From Acetobacteraceae bacterium (GTDB lineage: Bacteria > Pseudomonadota > Alphaproteobacteria > Acetobacterales > Acetobacteraceae): 64,000 nucleotides of DNA. The translations under genes and the position numbers were made by a program. The DNA lies in assembly GCA_027451405.1 (NCBI GenBank), contig DAIDJM010000002.1, positions 95,770 to 159,769 on the forward strand, given 5' to 3'. The notes under the pieces were generated by a model, which saw only the letters and a program-made list of their open reading frames with translations, was not told the origin of the DNA and made no database searches. How positions within the stretch are numbered: position 1 is the first letter of the stretch; each line of letters opens with the position of its first letter. Positions 19,382 to 27,250 of the stretch are shown here, in pieces.

Positions 19382-20014
19382 ATGAACAGCACGATCAAAT
19401 CCAGGGGCATGGGGCCTTGCGGCCCCAGTCTCCCCCGCCGCCAGTTCCTCGCGGCCGCCATGGCCGCCGGCATCACGCCCGCAAACCCGCGCGTCCGGCT
19501 CGACTCCGTCTTCGGCAGTATCCTGATCGAGCTCGATCTCGCGCGCGCGCCGGCCAGTGCCGGCGAGTTCCTCGCCTGCATCGATGCCGGCCGTTACAAC
19601 GACGGTGCCTTCGTGCGCACCGTCAATCCGGGCAACGACCATGGCCACCCGCCCATCTCGGTGCTGCAAGGCGCTGCCGCCGCCGGCCCGCCACGCAAGC
19701 CCATCGTGCACGAAACGACCGCGCGCACCGGCTTGCGGCACCGTGACGGCACGCTCTCCCTGCCGCGGGATGGCGTCGGCACGGCCACGGGATTGGAATT
19801 TTTCATCTGCATCGGCGATCAGCCGGCGCTGGATTTCGGCGGCGCGCGCAATCGCGACGGTCAGGGATTCGCGGCGTTCGGCCAGGTGGTGAGCGGAATG
19901 GATCAGGTGCGTCGCATCTGGCAGGCGCCGACTTCGCCGGAATCGTCCGATCCTTACACGAAAGGACAGATGCTGGCCCCGCCTATTCCGATTTTCCGGA
20001 TCGTGCGGGTATAA
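19382..20014 (+). CDS. Cyclophilin-type peptidyl-prolyl isomerase with twin-arginine signal
   Basis: A 210-residue protein. After a twin-arginine segment (RRQFLAAAMAAG), the cyclophilin domain begins VRLDSVFGSILIELDLARAP and continues through DGAFVRTVNPGNDHG, LEFFICIGDQPALDFGG and FGQVVSGMDQVRRI. It would speed prolyl isomerisation, probably in the periplasm. The ATG at 19382 is taken; an alternative ATG at 19409 falls in a half-copy of the dispersed repeat, whose GGGCCTTGCGGCCCC encodes GPCGP just before the twin arginines. Confidence 0.85.
   Translation: MNSTIKSRGMGPCGPSLPRRQFLAAAMAAGITPANPRVRLDSVFGSILIELDLARAPASAGEFLACIDAGRYNDGAFVRTVNPGNDHGHPPISVLQGAAAAGPPRKPIVHETTARTGLRHRDGTLSLPRDGVGTATGLEFFICIGDQPALDFGGARNRDGQGFAAFGQVVSGMDQVRRIWQAPTSPESSDPYTKGQMLAPPIPIFRIVRV
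19410..19427 (+). repeat. Half-copy (hairpin 1 only) of the dispersed repeat inside a gene start
   Basis: TGGGGCCTTGCGGCCCCA is identical to hairpin 1 of copy R5. It is embedded in frame in the cyclophilin gene just upstream of the twin-arginine codons. Confidence 0.7.
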
Positions 20015-20060
20015 AACCGTCTCGCATCTGCCGGGGCGCCACGACGGCTCCGTTCTTTAA

Positions 20061-20202
20061 GAGCGTGTTGGAGAACCGGTTCTGGCGGCCGTCTGACGGC
20101 GATTTCCTGCGCTCCGGTGCTCACGGGCATCAAGCCCGCTCCGCTCCGGTGCTCGCAAATCACCGCCAGCCGACTCACCATAACCGGCTCTCCAACACGC
20201 TC
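20061..20202. mobile_element. 142-bp MITE-like element with inverted termini
   Basis: The left end GAGCGTGTTGGAGAACCGGT and the right end (reverse complement GAGCGTGTTGGAGAGCCGGT) are inverted copies with one mismatch. Inner arms also pair (CTGGCGG near the left, CCGCCAG near the right), and GCTCCGGTGCTC occurs twice as a direct repeat. No open reading frame fits and no clear target duplication is seen. It resembles a non-autonomous miniature element or a large structured repeat. Confidence 0.55.
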
Positions 20203-20222
20203 TCAGGGATAAAGTCTTTTTG

Positions 20223-20246
20223 CTTCTTTTTCTCCAGAAAAAGAAG
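20223..20246 (+). repeat. T-rich hairpin repeat, copy 1
   Basis: CTTCTTTTTCT-CC-AGAAAAAGAAG, an 11-bp perfect stem preceded by AAGTCTTTTTG. It lies just past the marR stop (minus strand). A second copy with the same flank occurs at 48619. It is strongly AT-rich in GC-rich surroundings. Confidence 0.8.
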
Positions 20247-20251
20247 TTGCC

Positions 20252-20692
20252 TTACTTTCCCGCCTCACGATTGAACGCCTGCAAGCCTCGCAGCAGACCA
20301 GAGCGCAGATCCGCCGGCATGGCCGCGAAAGCATCGCTGACATGGTCGATGAATTGCGCCTGCATGCGGGCGTGCGCAGCCCGGCCGGACGGCGTCAGAT
20401 CCAGCAGCCAGCGGCGATAATCGTCGGGGTCCCGCCTTTTGGCGATCAGGTCGCGGCCGATCAGCGTGTCGGCGGTGCGCATGGTGGTGGTCACGCCGAC
20501 ATTCAGGCGGCGCGCGAGGGCGGCGGCGCCGAGGGGCCGGTCGGACTCGCCCAGCATGGTGAGCAGGATGAACTGCGTGGCGCTCAGCCCTTCCTGCTGG
20601 AAACGATTGAAATTGAGGCTTTGGACCAGGCGACGGGCTTCGAGCCAGGCCGCCAGGAAAGCTTCGGCCTCTTTTCGGATTGCCGGGTCCAT
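20252..20692 (-). CDS. MarR family transcriptional regulator
   Basis: A 146-residue winged-helix repressor-type protein. The core EGLSATQFILLTMLGESDRP-LGAAALARRLNVGVTTTMRTADTLIGRDLIAKRRDPDDYRRW region holds the recognition helix and the wing with the conserved D-x-R. It probably controls a nearby or divergent gene; the divergent neighbour is a 79-residue unknown. Start taken at ATG 20692; an in-frame ATG at 20704 is equally possible. Confidence 0.88.
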   Translation of the reverse strand: MDPAIRKEAEAFLAAWLEARRLVQSLNFNRFQQEGLSATQFILLTMLGESDRPLGAAALARRLNVGVTTTMRTADTLIGRDLIAKRRDPDDYRRWLLDLTPSGRAAHARMQAQFIDHVSDAFAAMPADLRSGLLRGLQAFNREAGK

Positions 20693-20740
20693 AGAAACCT
20701 GCATAATGCAGCTATCTACGGAAAGCCAGGAGGCTCGGCG

Positions 20741-20980
20741 ATGGATGGGTGTTTTTCGGCCGAGGAGGCGGTGACGGTTCAGCGTGCGCTCCGGCGATCG
20801 CTTGGGCTCGGGCCGGAGGCCTTCCCGCTGGAAGCCTTCGTCGGGATGATCGGCGACGAGATCGAGCAGTTTCGGGCCGCCGGGCGCAGCGATGCCGAAA
20901 TTGCGGAAACGATCCGGAGCAGCATCGGCCGCGATGTCAGTGTCGCCGACCTCCGACGTCTCCATACTCCCAGAACCTGA
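20741..20980 (+). CDS. Small hypothetical protein divergent from marR
   Basis: A 79-residue acidic, helical protein (EEAVTVQRALRRSLGLGPEAF, DEIEQFRAAGRSDAEIAETIRSSIGRDVSVADL). AGGAGG lies 7 bases before the ATG, good support for expression. I do not recognise the family. It shares a 48-bp promoter region with the MarR gene and so may be its target. Confidence 0.65.
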   Translation: MDGCFSAEEAVTVQRALRRSLGLGPEAFPLEAFVGMIGDEIEQFRAAGRSDAEIAETIRSSIGRDVSVADLRRLHTPRT

Positions 20981-21031
20981 GGTGGCGTGTGTTTTAGAGT
21001 CCTTTGCGTTTCGTTCGGCTCATCACGATTG

Positions 21032-21092
21032 CCTCCGGCGGGCAGAGGCTCCGCCTCTGCACTCCGCTGGGGCCGAAAGGCCCCAGACCCCA
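21032..21092 (-). repeat. Double-hairpin repeat copy R7
   Basis: A full-length copy in reverse orientation with the GCAGAGGC/GCCTCTGC stem, between the convergent 79-residue gene and the S4 gene. Confidence 0.9.
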
Positions 21093-21133
21093 CGACTGCG
21101 GATGAGCCGTGTTCGAGCCCGGGCCGCCGGAGG

Positions 21134-21406
21134 TCAGACGACTTCCTCATATAAACACCGCGCCGCGGCCGCCCCTTCCCGCCGCACGGCCAGCCGCAGC
21201 ACGCGCACCACGCGGACGCCCGACTGCAGCGGCAGCGTCAGCACGTCGCCCACCCGCACGCGCGCATGGGCTTTCTCGGTGGGCTGGCGGTTGATGCGCA
21301 CCATGCCGCTGCCGGCAAGGGCAGCGCAGGCGCTGCGCTGGGTGGCAAAGCGCGCGCACCAGAGCCAGAAATCCAGACGCTGGAAATCCGGCCCGGGATC
21401 GCTCAA
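21134..21406 (-). CDS. S4-domain RNA-binding protein (Hsp15-like)
   Basis: A 90-residue S4 RNA-binding protein of the Hsp15/RqcH-partner type: QRLDFWLWCARFATQRSACAALAGSGMVRINRQP is the S4 helix-hairpin. Family members bind stalled 50S subunits or structured RNA. The TTG start overlaps the helicase stop by four bases (TTGA), so the pair is translationally coupled; the same pairing of a SUV3-like helicase with an S4 protein is frequent in alphaproteobacteria. Confidence 0.85.
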   Translation of the reverse strand: MSDPGPDFQRLDFWLWCARFATQRSACAALAGSGMVRINRQPTEKAHARVRVGDVLTLPLQSGVRVVRVLRLAVRREGAAAARCLYEEVV

Positions 21407-23922
21407 CGGCGCAGCGCGGCCAGCGCCGCGAACGGGCTGTCGGCGCGGGGTGGCGCAGGCCGGGCCGGGCGGGGAGCGAGCTTCCGGCGGCGGGCCGCGA
21501 TCATCGGCGGCGCCGGCGGGCCGTATTCGCGCGCATCCAGGGTGCGGGTCGGCAGCAGCCGGAAGCCGAGCGCATGCAGCACGGCGGCGAGCATGGGCGG
21601 GGAGAGGCCGAGACGGGAGCCGATCTGCGGCGGCAGGGCGGCGGCCCGTTTCCGTGTGAGATAGGCAAGTTCGCCGGCCACCCGTTCGGCGATGTCGGGG
21701 CGAATCAGCACTGGTCCGGCGGGCACCCAGCCGAGGGCCGTCAGCGCCGGTTCAATGTCGGTGCCCGCCGCCACGCTGACACGGCCGGGGTCGGGGAGGG
21801 CGGGGGTCGGCTGCCTGGCGCGGACCGCCCAGAGTGCCGCGCGCCAGGCCGCCGGCCTCGGCTTCAGCAGATCGGGGATGGCGAGCGCGAAACGGCCCGC
21901 GCGCACGCCGATCGCGCGCAGCCGGGCCCGCAGCGCGGGCGGGATCTCGGCGTCGGTGGCGCCGGGGACCACGCCACCGGCTTCGACCAGGCGGTGGAGC
22001 ACGCCCCGCAGCGCGGCCTCGCTTTCGGCTTTGGCTTCGGCGGCGAACAGAGGGGCGAGCGCCGTGTTCACCTGCTGCCCGATCCAGGCTTGCAGACGGA
22101 GCCGGACCCGCTCGCGCTGCGGTCCGTCGAGGAACTCGCTGTCGGCGACCTCGACCGCGGGGCGGAGGAAACTGGCCCCGGGGCGCAGCCGGGCGACCGC
22201 CGCGCCGTTCCAGAGAATGCCGTGATCGGCGGTCAGCGCGAAGGCGCTGTCCGGGGCGGCCTCGAGGGCGGCGATACGGCGCGGCATTTCCTGATAGAGC
22301 GCGCGCCGCGCGGCCCGTTGCACGAGACGCTTTTCGGCGCCCTGGGTGCCGGGATCGGGCAGGAAGCGGAAGCCCGCGATGTGACCGACGGGATGGCCTT
22401 CCACCACCACCTCGCCGGCCCGCGTGACGGCGGAGAGCAGTTCCTCGCCCTCTTCCGCGGCTTCGAGCCGGCGCAGCAGATGGGCGGCGCGGCGATCGAC
22501 GAACCGGGCGGTCAGGCGCTCATGCAGCGCGTCCGACAGCCGGTCCTCGGCGGCGCGGGCGCGGCCCTGCCAATGGGCGGCATCGGCGATCCAGTCGCTG
22601 CGCGCGGCGATATAGGACCAGACGCGCACGCCGGACAGACGTGCCATCAGCGTATCGATGTCGCCTTCGATCGAGCCGAGCTGCGCGAATTGCTGGTCGA
22701 GCCAGGTTTCGGGCAGCGTCTCGCCGCGCGCGCGATGGGCGAAGATGCGGGCGCAGAGCCGCACATGGCTGTCATCGGTGATTTTGCGGAAATCGGGAAC
22801 CTGACAGGCCTCCCACAATTCGCGCACCTCGCGGCGGCCACGCGCGAGCGCGCGGATTTCGGTGTCGCGTGAGAGTGCCAGCAGAGTCTCGAGATCGCTC
22901 GCTTCGCGGCCGGGCACGAGACCGGGGCGCGGCGGCGGCGCGGTCAGAGTCGCGAGCAAGCCGTCGATGGAGGTGAAATCGAGCTCGGCGTTGCGCCAGG
23001 CCAGGCTTTCGAGCGGATCGAAGGCGTGCGCTTCCACCGCCTCGACCGTTTCCTCCGGCAATTCCGGGCAGGTCGCGGTGACGCCGAAAGTGCCGTCGCG
23101 CATGCCGCGGCCGGCGCGGCCGGCGATCTGGGCCACTTCCGGGGGAGCGAGCGCGCGGGGACGGTGGCCATCAAATTTCGTGAGGCCGGCAAAGGCGACA
23201 TGGTTGACATCCATGTTGAGGCCCATGCCGATCGCGTCGGTGGCGACGAGGAAATCGACCTCGCCGTCCTGATACAGCGCGACCTGGGCGTTGCGCGTGC
23301 GGGGCGAAAGCCGGCCCATCACGACCGCGCAACCGCCGCGCCGGCGCCGCATCATTTCCGCAATGGCATAGACTTCGCCGGCGCTGAATGCGACGATCGC
23401 GCTGCGGGGCGGAAGCTTCGCGAGTTTTGCGGCGCCGGCGTAGGCCAGCTGCGAGAGGCGCGGGCGCGTTTCGATCTCGATTCCGGGAACAAGGTGCTGG
23501 ATCAGCGGCCGGATCGTCTCGGCCCCGAGAAACATCGTCTCGACCAGACCGCGCGCGCGCAGCAGCCGGTCGGTGAAGACGTGGCCGCGATCGGGGTCGG
23601 CGCAGAGCTGAATTTCGTCCACCGCGAGGAATTCGACCGGCCGGTCGAGCGGCATCGCCTCGGTGGTGCAGGAGAACCAGCGCGCCTCGGGCGGCAGGAT
23701 CTTCTCTTCGCCGGTGATGAGAGCGACGTGGCGGGCGCCCTTGGCCTGCACCATCCGGTCGTAATTCTCGCGGGCCAGCAGGCGCAGCGGGAAGCCGATC
23801 ACGCCGGACGCGTGCGCCAGCATGCGGGTGATCGCGAGATGGGTCTTGCCGGTGTTGGTGGGGCCGAGCACCGCGCGCACCCGAGGCGAGAGGGGGTGGA
23901 CGACTCGGGTGACGTGGCCCAT
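21403..23922 (-). CDS. SUV3-like superfamily 2 helicase
   Basis: An 839-residue ATP-dependent RNA/DNA helicase related to mitochondrial SUV3. Walker A is AVLGPTNTGKTHLA at residues about 18-31, the DExx motif is AVDEIQLC, and motif VI is QIAGRAGRGMRDG. The region with LVATDAIGMGLNMDVNHV is the conserved second RecA domain. The C-terminal third is a helical extension ending in a basic, proline-rich tail (RRRKLAPRPARPAPP). In mitochondria SUV3 works in RNA degradation; in bacteria the role is unclear. Confidence 0.88.
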   Translation of the reverse strand: MGHVTRVVHPLSPRVRAVLGPTNTGKTHLAITRMLAHASGVIGFPLRLLARENYDRMVQAKGARHVALITGEEKILPPEARWFSCTTEAMPLDRPVEFLAVDEIQLCADPDRGHVFTDRLLRARGLVETMFLGAETIRPLIQHLVPGIEIETRPRLSQLAYAGAAKLAKLPPRSAIVAFSAGEVYAIAEMMRRRRGGCAVVMGRLSPRTRNAQVALYQDGEVDFLVATDAIGMGLNMDVNHVAFAGLTKFDGHRPRALAPPEVAQIAGRAGRGMRDGTFGVTATCPELPEETVEAVEAHAFDPLESLAWRNAELDFTSIDGLLATLTAPPPRPGLVPGREASDLETLLALSRDTEIRALARGRREVRELWEACQVPDFRKITDDSHVRLCARIFAHRARGETLPETWLDQQFAQLGSIEGDIDTLMARLSGVRVWSYIAARSDWIADAAHWQGRARAAEDRLSDALHERLTARFVDRRAAHLLRRLEAAEEGEELLSAVTRAGEVVVEGHPVGHIAGFRFLPDPGTQGAEKRLVQRAARRALYQEMPRRIAALEAAPDSAFALTADHGILWNGAAVARLRPGASFLRPAVEVADSEFLDGPQRERVRLRLQAWIGQQVNTALAPLFAAEAKAESEAALRGVLHRLVEAGGVVPGATDAEIPPALRARLRAIGVRAGRFALAIPDLLKPRPAAWRAALWAVRARQPTPALPDPGRVSVAAGTDIEPALTALGWVPAGPVLIRPDIAERVAGELAYLTRKRAAALPPQIGSRLGLSPPMLAAVLHALGFRLLPTRTLDAREYGPPAPPMIAARRRKLAPRPARPAPPRADSPFAALAALRR

Positions 23923-23999
23923 GACTCAGAGGATTTGGCTCCGGAGGAGCGATTGCAAGCGCCCGGCCCGTTCTCGCCTCTCAACGCCCAGTGCCACGC

Positions 24000-25424
24000 A
24001 TGACGCTGCCTGAACTCGACTGCCTCGCGCCGCCCGATGAAACCGCCTTGCCGATCTTCGGCTGCCGGGAGGCAACGCTCTCGGAGGCGCTCGAGGCTTT
24101 GACCCCGGAACAGGCGCGCTTCGCGGTGGCTGCTGGGTTTGCGGGCAAGCCGGGGCAGGTCCAGGTGCTGCCGGGGCCGGAGGGGCTGGCCGGCGCGCTG
24201 TTCGGGCTCGGCGAGCCGGGCGATCCGTATCCGTTCGGCGCCCTGGCGGCGCTGCCGGCGGCGACGTGGCGGCTGGCGCAGGGCTTTGCCGATCCGCCGG
24301 CCGCGCTGCTCGGTTTTTGTCTGGGCGCTTACCGGTTTACCCGGCTGAAATCCGGCGGTTGCGATTCCCCGCGGCCTCGCCTCGCGATTCCCCAATCCGG
24401 CTGCACGGCGGCGATCGAGGCGGCGCGCACGACGTGGCTGGTGCGCGATCTGATCAATCTTCCGGCAAATCTTCTCGGTCCGGCAGAACTTGCCGCTGCG
24501 GCCACCGATGTGCTTGGCGCTGCCGCAGCGGATGTGCGATGCCGGACGATCACGGGAGAGGCGCTTTCCCGTGACTACCCGGCAATCGCATCCGTAGGCG
24601 CCGGCGCGGCGCGGCCGCCCGCGGTGTTCGCCGCGGATTGGAGCGGGCCCGGGGCGGGCGAGGGCGCGCTCCGGGTGGCGATCTGCGGCAAGGGGGTTTG
24701 TTTCGACACCGGGGGGCTTGATCTTAAGCCCGCCGGCAACATGTTGCGTATGAAAAAAGACATGGCGGGCGCGGCGATCGCGCTCGGTCTTGCGCGCATG
24801 ATGGTGTGCGCGGCCCTGCCGACACACCTGCATGTGCGGCTGGGTTGCGTCGAGAACAGCATCTCGGCTCGCGCGATGCGGCCCCTGGATGTGATTCGGA
24901 CGCGGCAGGGGTTGCGTGTGGAGATCGGCAACACCGATGCCGAGGGCAGACTCGTTCTGGCCGATCTTTTGGCCGAATCGAGCGAACTTTCTCCGGACCT
25001 CGTGATCGATTTTGCGACACTCACGGGTGCTGCGCGGGTGGCGCTCGGTCCTGATCTGCCGGCGTTCTTCTGTAACGACGATGATCTCGCCTCGATTTTC
25101 GCGAAAAGCGCGATGCATGTGCACGATCCCGTGTGGCGTTTGCCCTTATGGAAATGTTACAATTCATATCTTGATAGCCGCGTCGCCGATCTGAATAACG
25201 TTTCTGCGACGGCTCACGCCGGAGCCGTCATGGCCGCGTTGTTCCTTGAGCGTTTCGTGGGCGGCGGAGCGAAATGGCTGCATTGCGATGTTTTCGCGTG
25301 GAACGAGTCGAGTCGCCCGGGGCGTCCGGAAGGCGGCGAGGCTCAAGCCATGCGCGCGGCCTTCGCGCTTCTCGTGACACTTTGCGGCGCGTCCCCGATG
25401 TCGACTTTCAAGCGCCTGGCTTAG
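24000..25424 (+). CDS. M17 family leucyl aminopeptidase
   Basis: A 474-residue cytosolic zinc/manganese aminopeptidase. Metal and catalytic residues are in GKGVCFDTGGLDLKP, MKKDMAGAAIALG and NTDAEGRLVLADLL, and the C-terminal AGAVMAALFLERFV follows the pattern. The N-terminal domain is short. Start ATG 24000; GTG 23991 is in frame. The second half uses more A/T-ending codons (around 25080-25240) than its neighbours, a mild composition shift. Confidence 0.92.
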   Translation: MTLPELDCLAPPDETALPIFGCREATLSEALEALTPEQARFAVAAGFAGKPGQVQVLPGPEGLAGALFGLGEPGDPYPFGALAALPAATWRLAQGFADPPAALLGFCLGAYRFTRLKSGGCDSPRPRLAIPQSGCTAAIEAARTTWLVRDLINLPANLLGPAELAAAATDVLGAAAADVRCRTITGEALSRDYPAIASVGAGAARPPAVFAADWSGPGAGEGALRVAICGKGVCFDTGGLDLKPAGNMLRMKKDMAGAAIALGLARMMVCAALPTHLHVRLGCVENSISARAMRPLDVIRTRQGLRVEIGNTDAEGRLVLADLLAESSELSPDLVIDFATLTGAARVALGPDLPAFFCNDDDLASIFAKSAMHVHDPVWRLPLWKCYNSYLDSRVADLNNVSATAHAGAVMAALFLERFVGGGAKWLHCDVFAWNESSRPGRPEGGEAQAMRAAFALLVTLCGASPMSTFKRLA

Positions 25425-25650
25425 AGCTTTTTCACCCGACGGGAGCGAACAGAAGCGCGATCCGACCGTTACCCGACCGGCATGCTTGCATCCACCCTCG
25501 GACTGATGCAGGAACACACACTATTCAATCCGCAGGTTGGGGTGTCGTGCCTCGCGGAACTATACAAGAACACTCCCTCCCAGAATGTCTTTTTTGTAAC
25601 CCAGGATGCGATTCCTCCGGACGCTGTCTCCGGAAATGAAAGGAAACCCC

Positions 25651-26064
25651 ATGGCTGCTGCAAACCCGTCTCCCGCTTCCGACCAGATGGTTGGCGTGCT
25701 GCGCGACACGATCGTGGCACTCGTTCGGCGCGACGGGCCGGATCTGTCGGCTCGTCAGCTCGGCGTGTTCCTCACCTGCTACCTCCAGGAGGGCGCCCAC
25801 ACCGTCCGTGGCCTGGCCTCCGAACTGAACGTTTCCAAGCCGGCGATCACCCGCGCGCTCGACCGGCTCGGCGAGCTCGATCTCGCGCGCCGCAAGGTTG
25901 ATCCGATGGACCGCCGTTCGGTGCTCGTTCAGCGCACGCTGAAAGGTGCGGCCTTCCTGCGCGATCTGCGCAGCATCATGGTCGAGGCGACGGCCACGGC
26001 CCGCCGCGGCGGCAGTGAAGCGGCCGCTGAGGCTCCGGCCCGCCGCGGCCGCGGTCACGGCTGA
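25651..26064 (+). CDS. MarR-type winged-helix regulator
   Basis: A 137-residue protein with the winged-helix core SARQLGVFLTCYLQEGAHTVRGLASELNVSKPAITRALDRLGELDLARRKVDPMDRRSV. It lacks the long dimerisation helices at both ends that most MarR proteins have and ends in an alanine/arginine-rich tail (ARRGRGHG). AAAGGAAA lies about 8 bases before the ATG at 25651. Target unknown. Confidence 0.82.
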   Translation: MAAANPSPASDQMVGVLRDTIVALVRRDGPDLSARQLGVFLTCYLQEGAHTVRGLASELNVSKPAITRALDRLGELDLARRKVDPMDRRSVLVQRTLKGAAFLRDLRSIMVEATATARRGGSEAAAEAPARRGRGHG

Positions 26065-26088
26065 TACCGGCTCGCCAGCGGGTCGCCA

Positions 26089-27132
26089 TTACCAGCGCGT
26101 AATGGCGGCCCGCTGGGCGCACCGCCGGACGAACAGCCCCCAGGCGACGAACGAAGCGAGACAGAGCACCGGACCAAGCCAGCCGATCGGGCCGGGCAGG
26201 CTCTCGGTGAGCCAGGCGCAGACCCCGCCCCAGAGGGTCAAACCCCAATAGACGGCGCTGACCACCGGTGCCGACAGGCCGGAACGGTGCGCCACCTGAT
26301 AAAGATGGCCGCGATGCGCGCTCGTGATCCGTTCGCGGGCGGCGAGCCGGCGCAGCAGCGTGAAAGCCGCGTCCAGCAACAGCGGCGCGAGCAGCAGCGG
26401 CATGACCAGCACCGAGCCGGACTGCGGGCTCCCCGCCAGCATGATTCCGAGCACCGCCAGTACGAAGCCGACCGGCTGGCTGCCGACATCGCCCATGAAG
26501 AGCCGCGCCCGCGGCCAGTTCAGCGGCAGGAAACCGGCGATCCCGGCGGCGAGGCAGATCGCCGTCAGCGCCACGCCGCTGCCCGGAACGGCAAGCCCGG
26601 CCGCGAGCAGGCAGGCGATCAGCCCCGAACCCCCGACCAGACCATCGAGCCCGTCCATGAAATTGACGGCGTTCGTGACGAACAGCAGCCAGATCGCCGA
26701 AAGCGCGATGGCCGCACCCTCGCCGAGCGCGACCGCCATGCCCGGAAAATGCAGCAGGCCGAGCCGGTAGCCGGGCAGGATGACGAAGAAGGCGGCGAAG
26801 ATCTGGGCCACCAGCTTGGGGCCGAACGACCAGCCGAACATGTCGTCGAAATGCGAGACGACGGCGAGGCCGAGCACGCCCGCGGCGAAGGCGACCGGCG
26901 CCGTGCCGCCGGTCCCGGAAGCGACCAGGCCGACCAGGAAGGCGGCGACGATGCCGACGCCGCCGCCCTTGGGCGTCGGCCGGTCGTGCGAGCTGCGCGG
27001 ACCCGGGTGGTCCATGGCGCCGACCCGGATCATGACGAAGCCGAGCACGGCGGAGAGCGCGACGAGCGCGAGAGGAAGGAAATTCAGGGTCTTTGCCTCC
27101 GGCGGGCAGGGCCGAACGGCCCCGGACCCCAT
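26089..27132 (-). CDS. WecA/MraY-type undecaprenyl-phosphate glycosyl-1-phosphate transferase
   Basis: A 347-residue polytopic membrane enzyme. Signatures: the cytoplasmic DHPGPRSSHDRPTPKGGG, the DD of HFDDMFG, the catalytic NFMDGLDGLVGG, the GFLPLNWPRARLFMGDVGSQ and AHRGHLYQ loops. It would transfer a sugar-1-P to undecaprenyl phosphate to start a surface glycan. The ATG at 27132 lies in repeat copy R8, which would encode residues 1-13; a CTG at 27087, eight bases after the repeat's GGAGG, is a plausible alternative that starts at the first membrane helix. Confidence 0.88.
   Translation of the reverse strand: MGSGAVRPCPPEAKTLNFLPLALVALSAVLGFVMIRVGAMDHPGPRSSHDRPTPKGGGVGIVAAFLVGLVASGTGGTAPVAFAAGVLGLAVVSHFDDMFGWSFGPKLVAQIFAAFFVILPGYRLGLLHFPGMAVALGEGAAIALSAIWLLFVTNAVNFMDGLDGLVGGSGLIACLLAAGLAVPGSGVALTAICLAAGIAGFLPLNWPRARLFMGDVGSQPVGFVLAVLGIMLAGSPQSGSVLVMPLLLAPLLLDAAFTLLRRLAARERITSAHRGHLYQVAHRSGLSAPVVSAVYWGLTLWGGVCAWLTESLPGPIGWLGPVLCLASFVAWGLFVRRCAQRAAITRW
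27095..27130 (-). repeat. Shortened repeat copy R8 (one hairpin)
   Basis: GCCTCCGGCGGGC joined directly to a short GGCC-GAAC-GGCC hairpin and CCCCGGACCCC; the second hairpin is missing, as if deleted. It overlaps the start of the WecA-type gene and supplies its GGAGG ribosome site. Confidence 0.75.
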
Positions 27133-27250
27133 AGCGGATGTCGATCGCCTTGGAAAACCGGCCCGCTTCCCGCTGACGCGAGGGGCGCCGGGCGCTTGCG
27201 GCTCCCCTGGGGTGCAGCGGCAAGGCGCGTGCGTCTAAGGTGTCGCCTCC

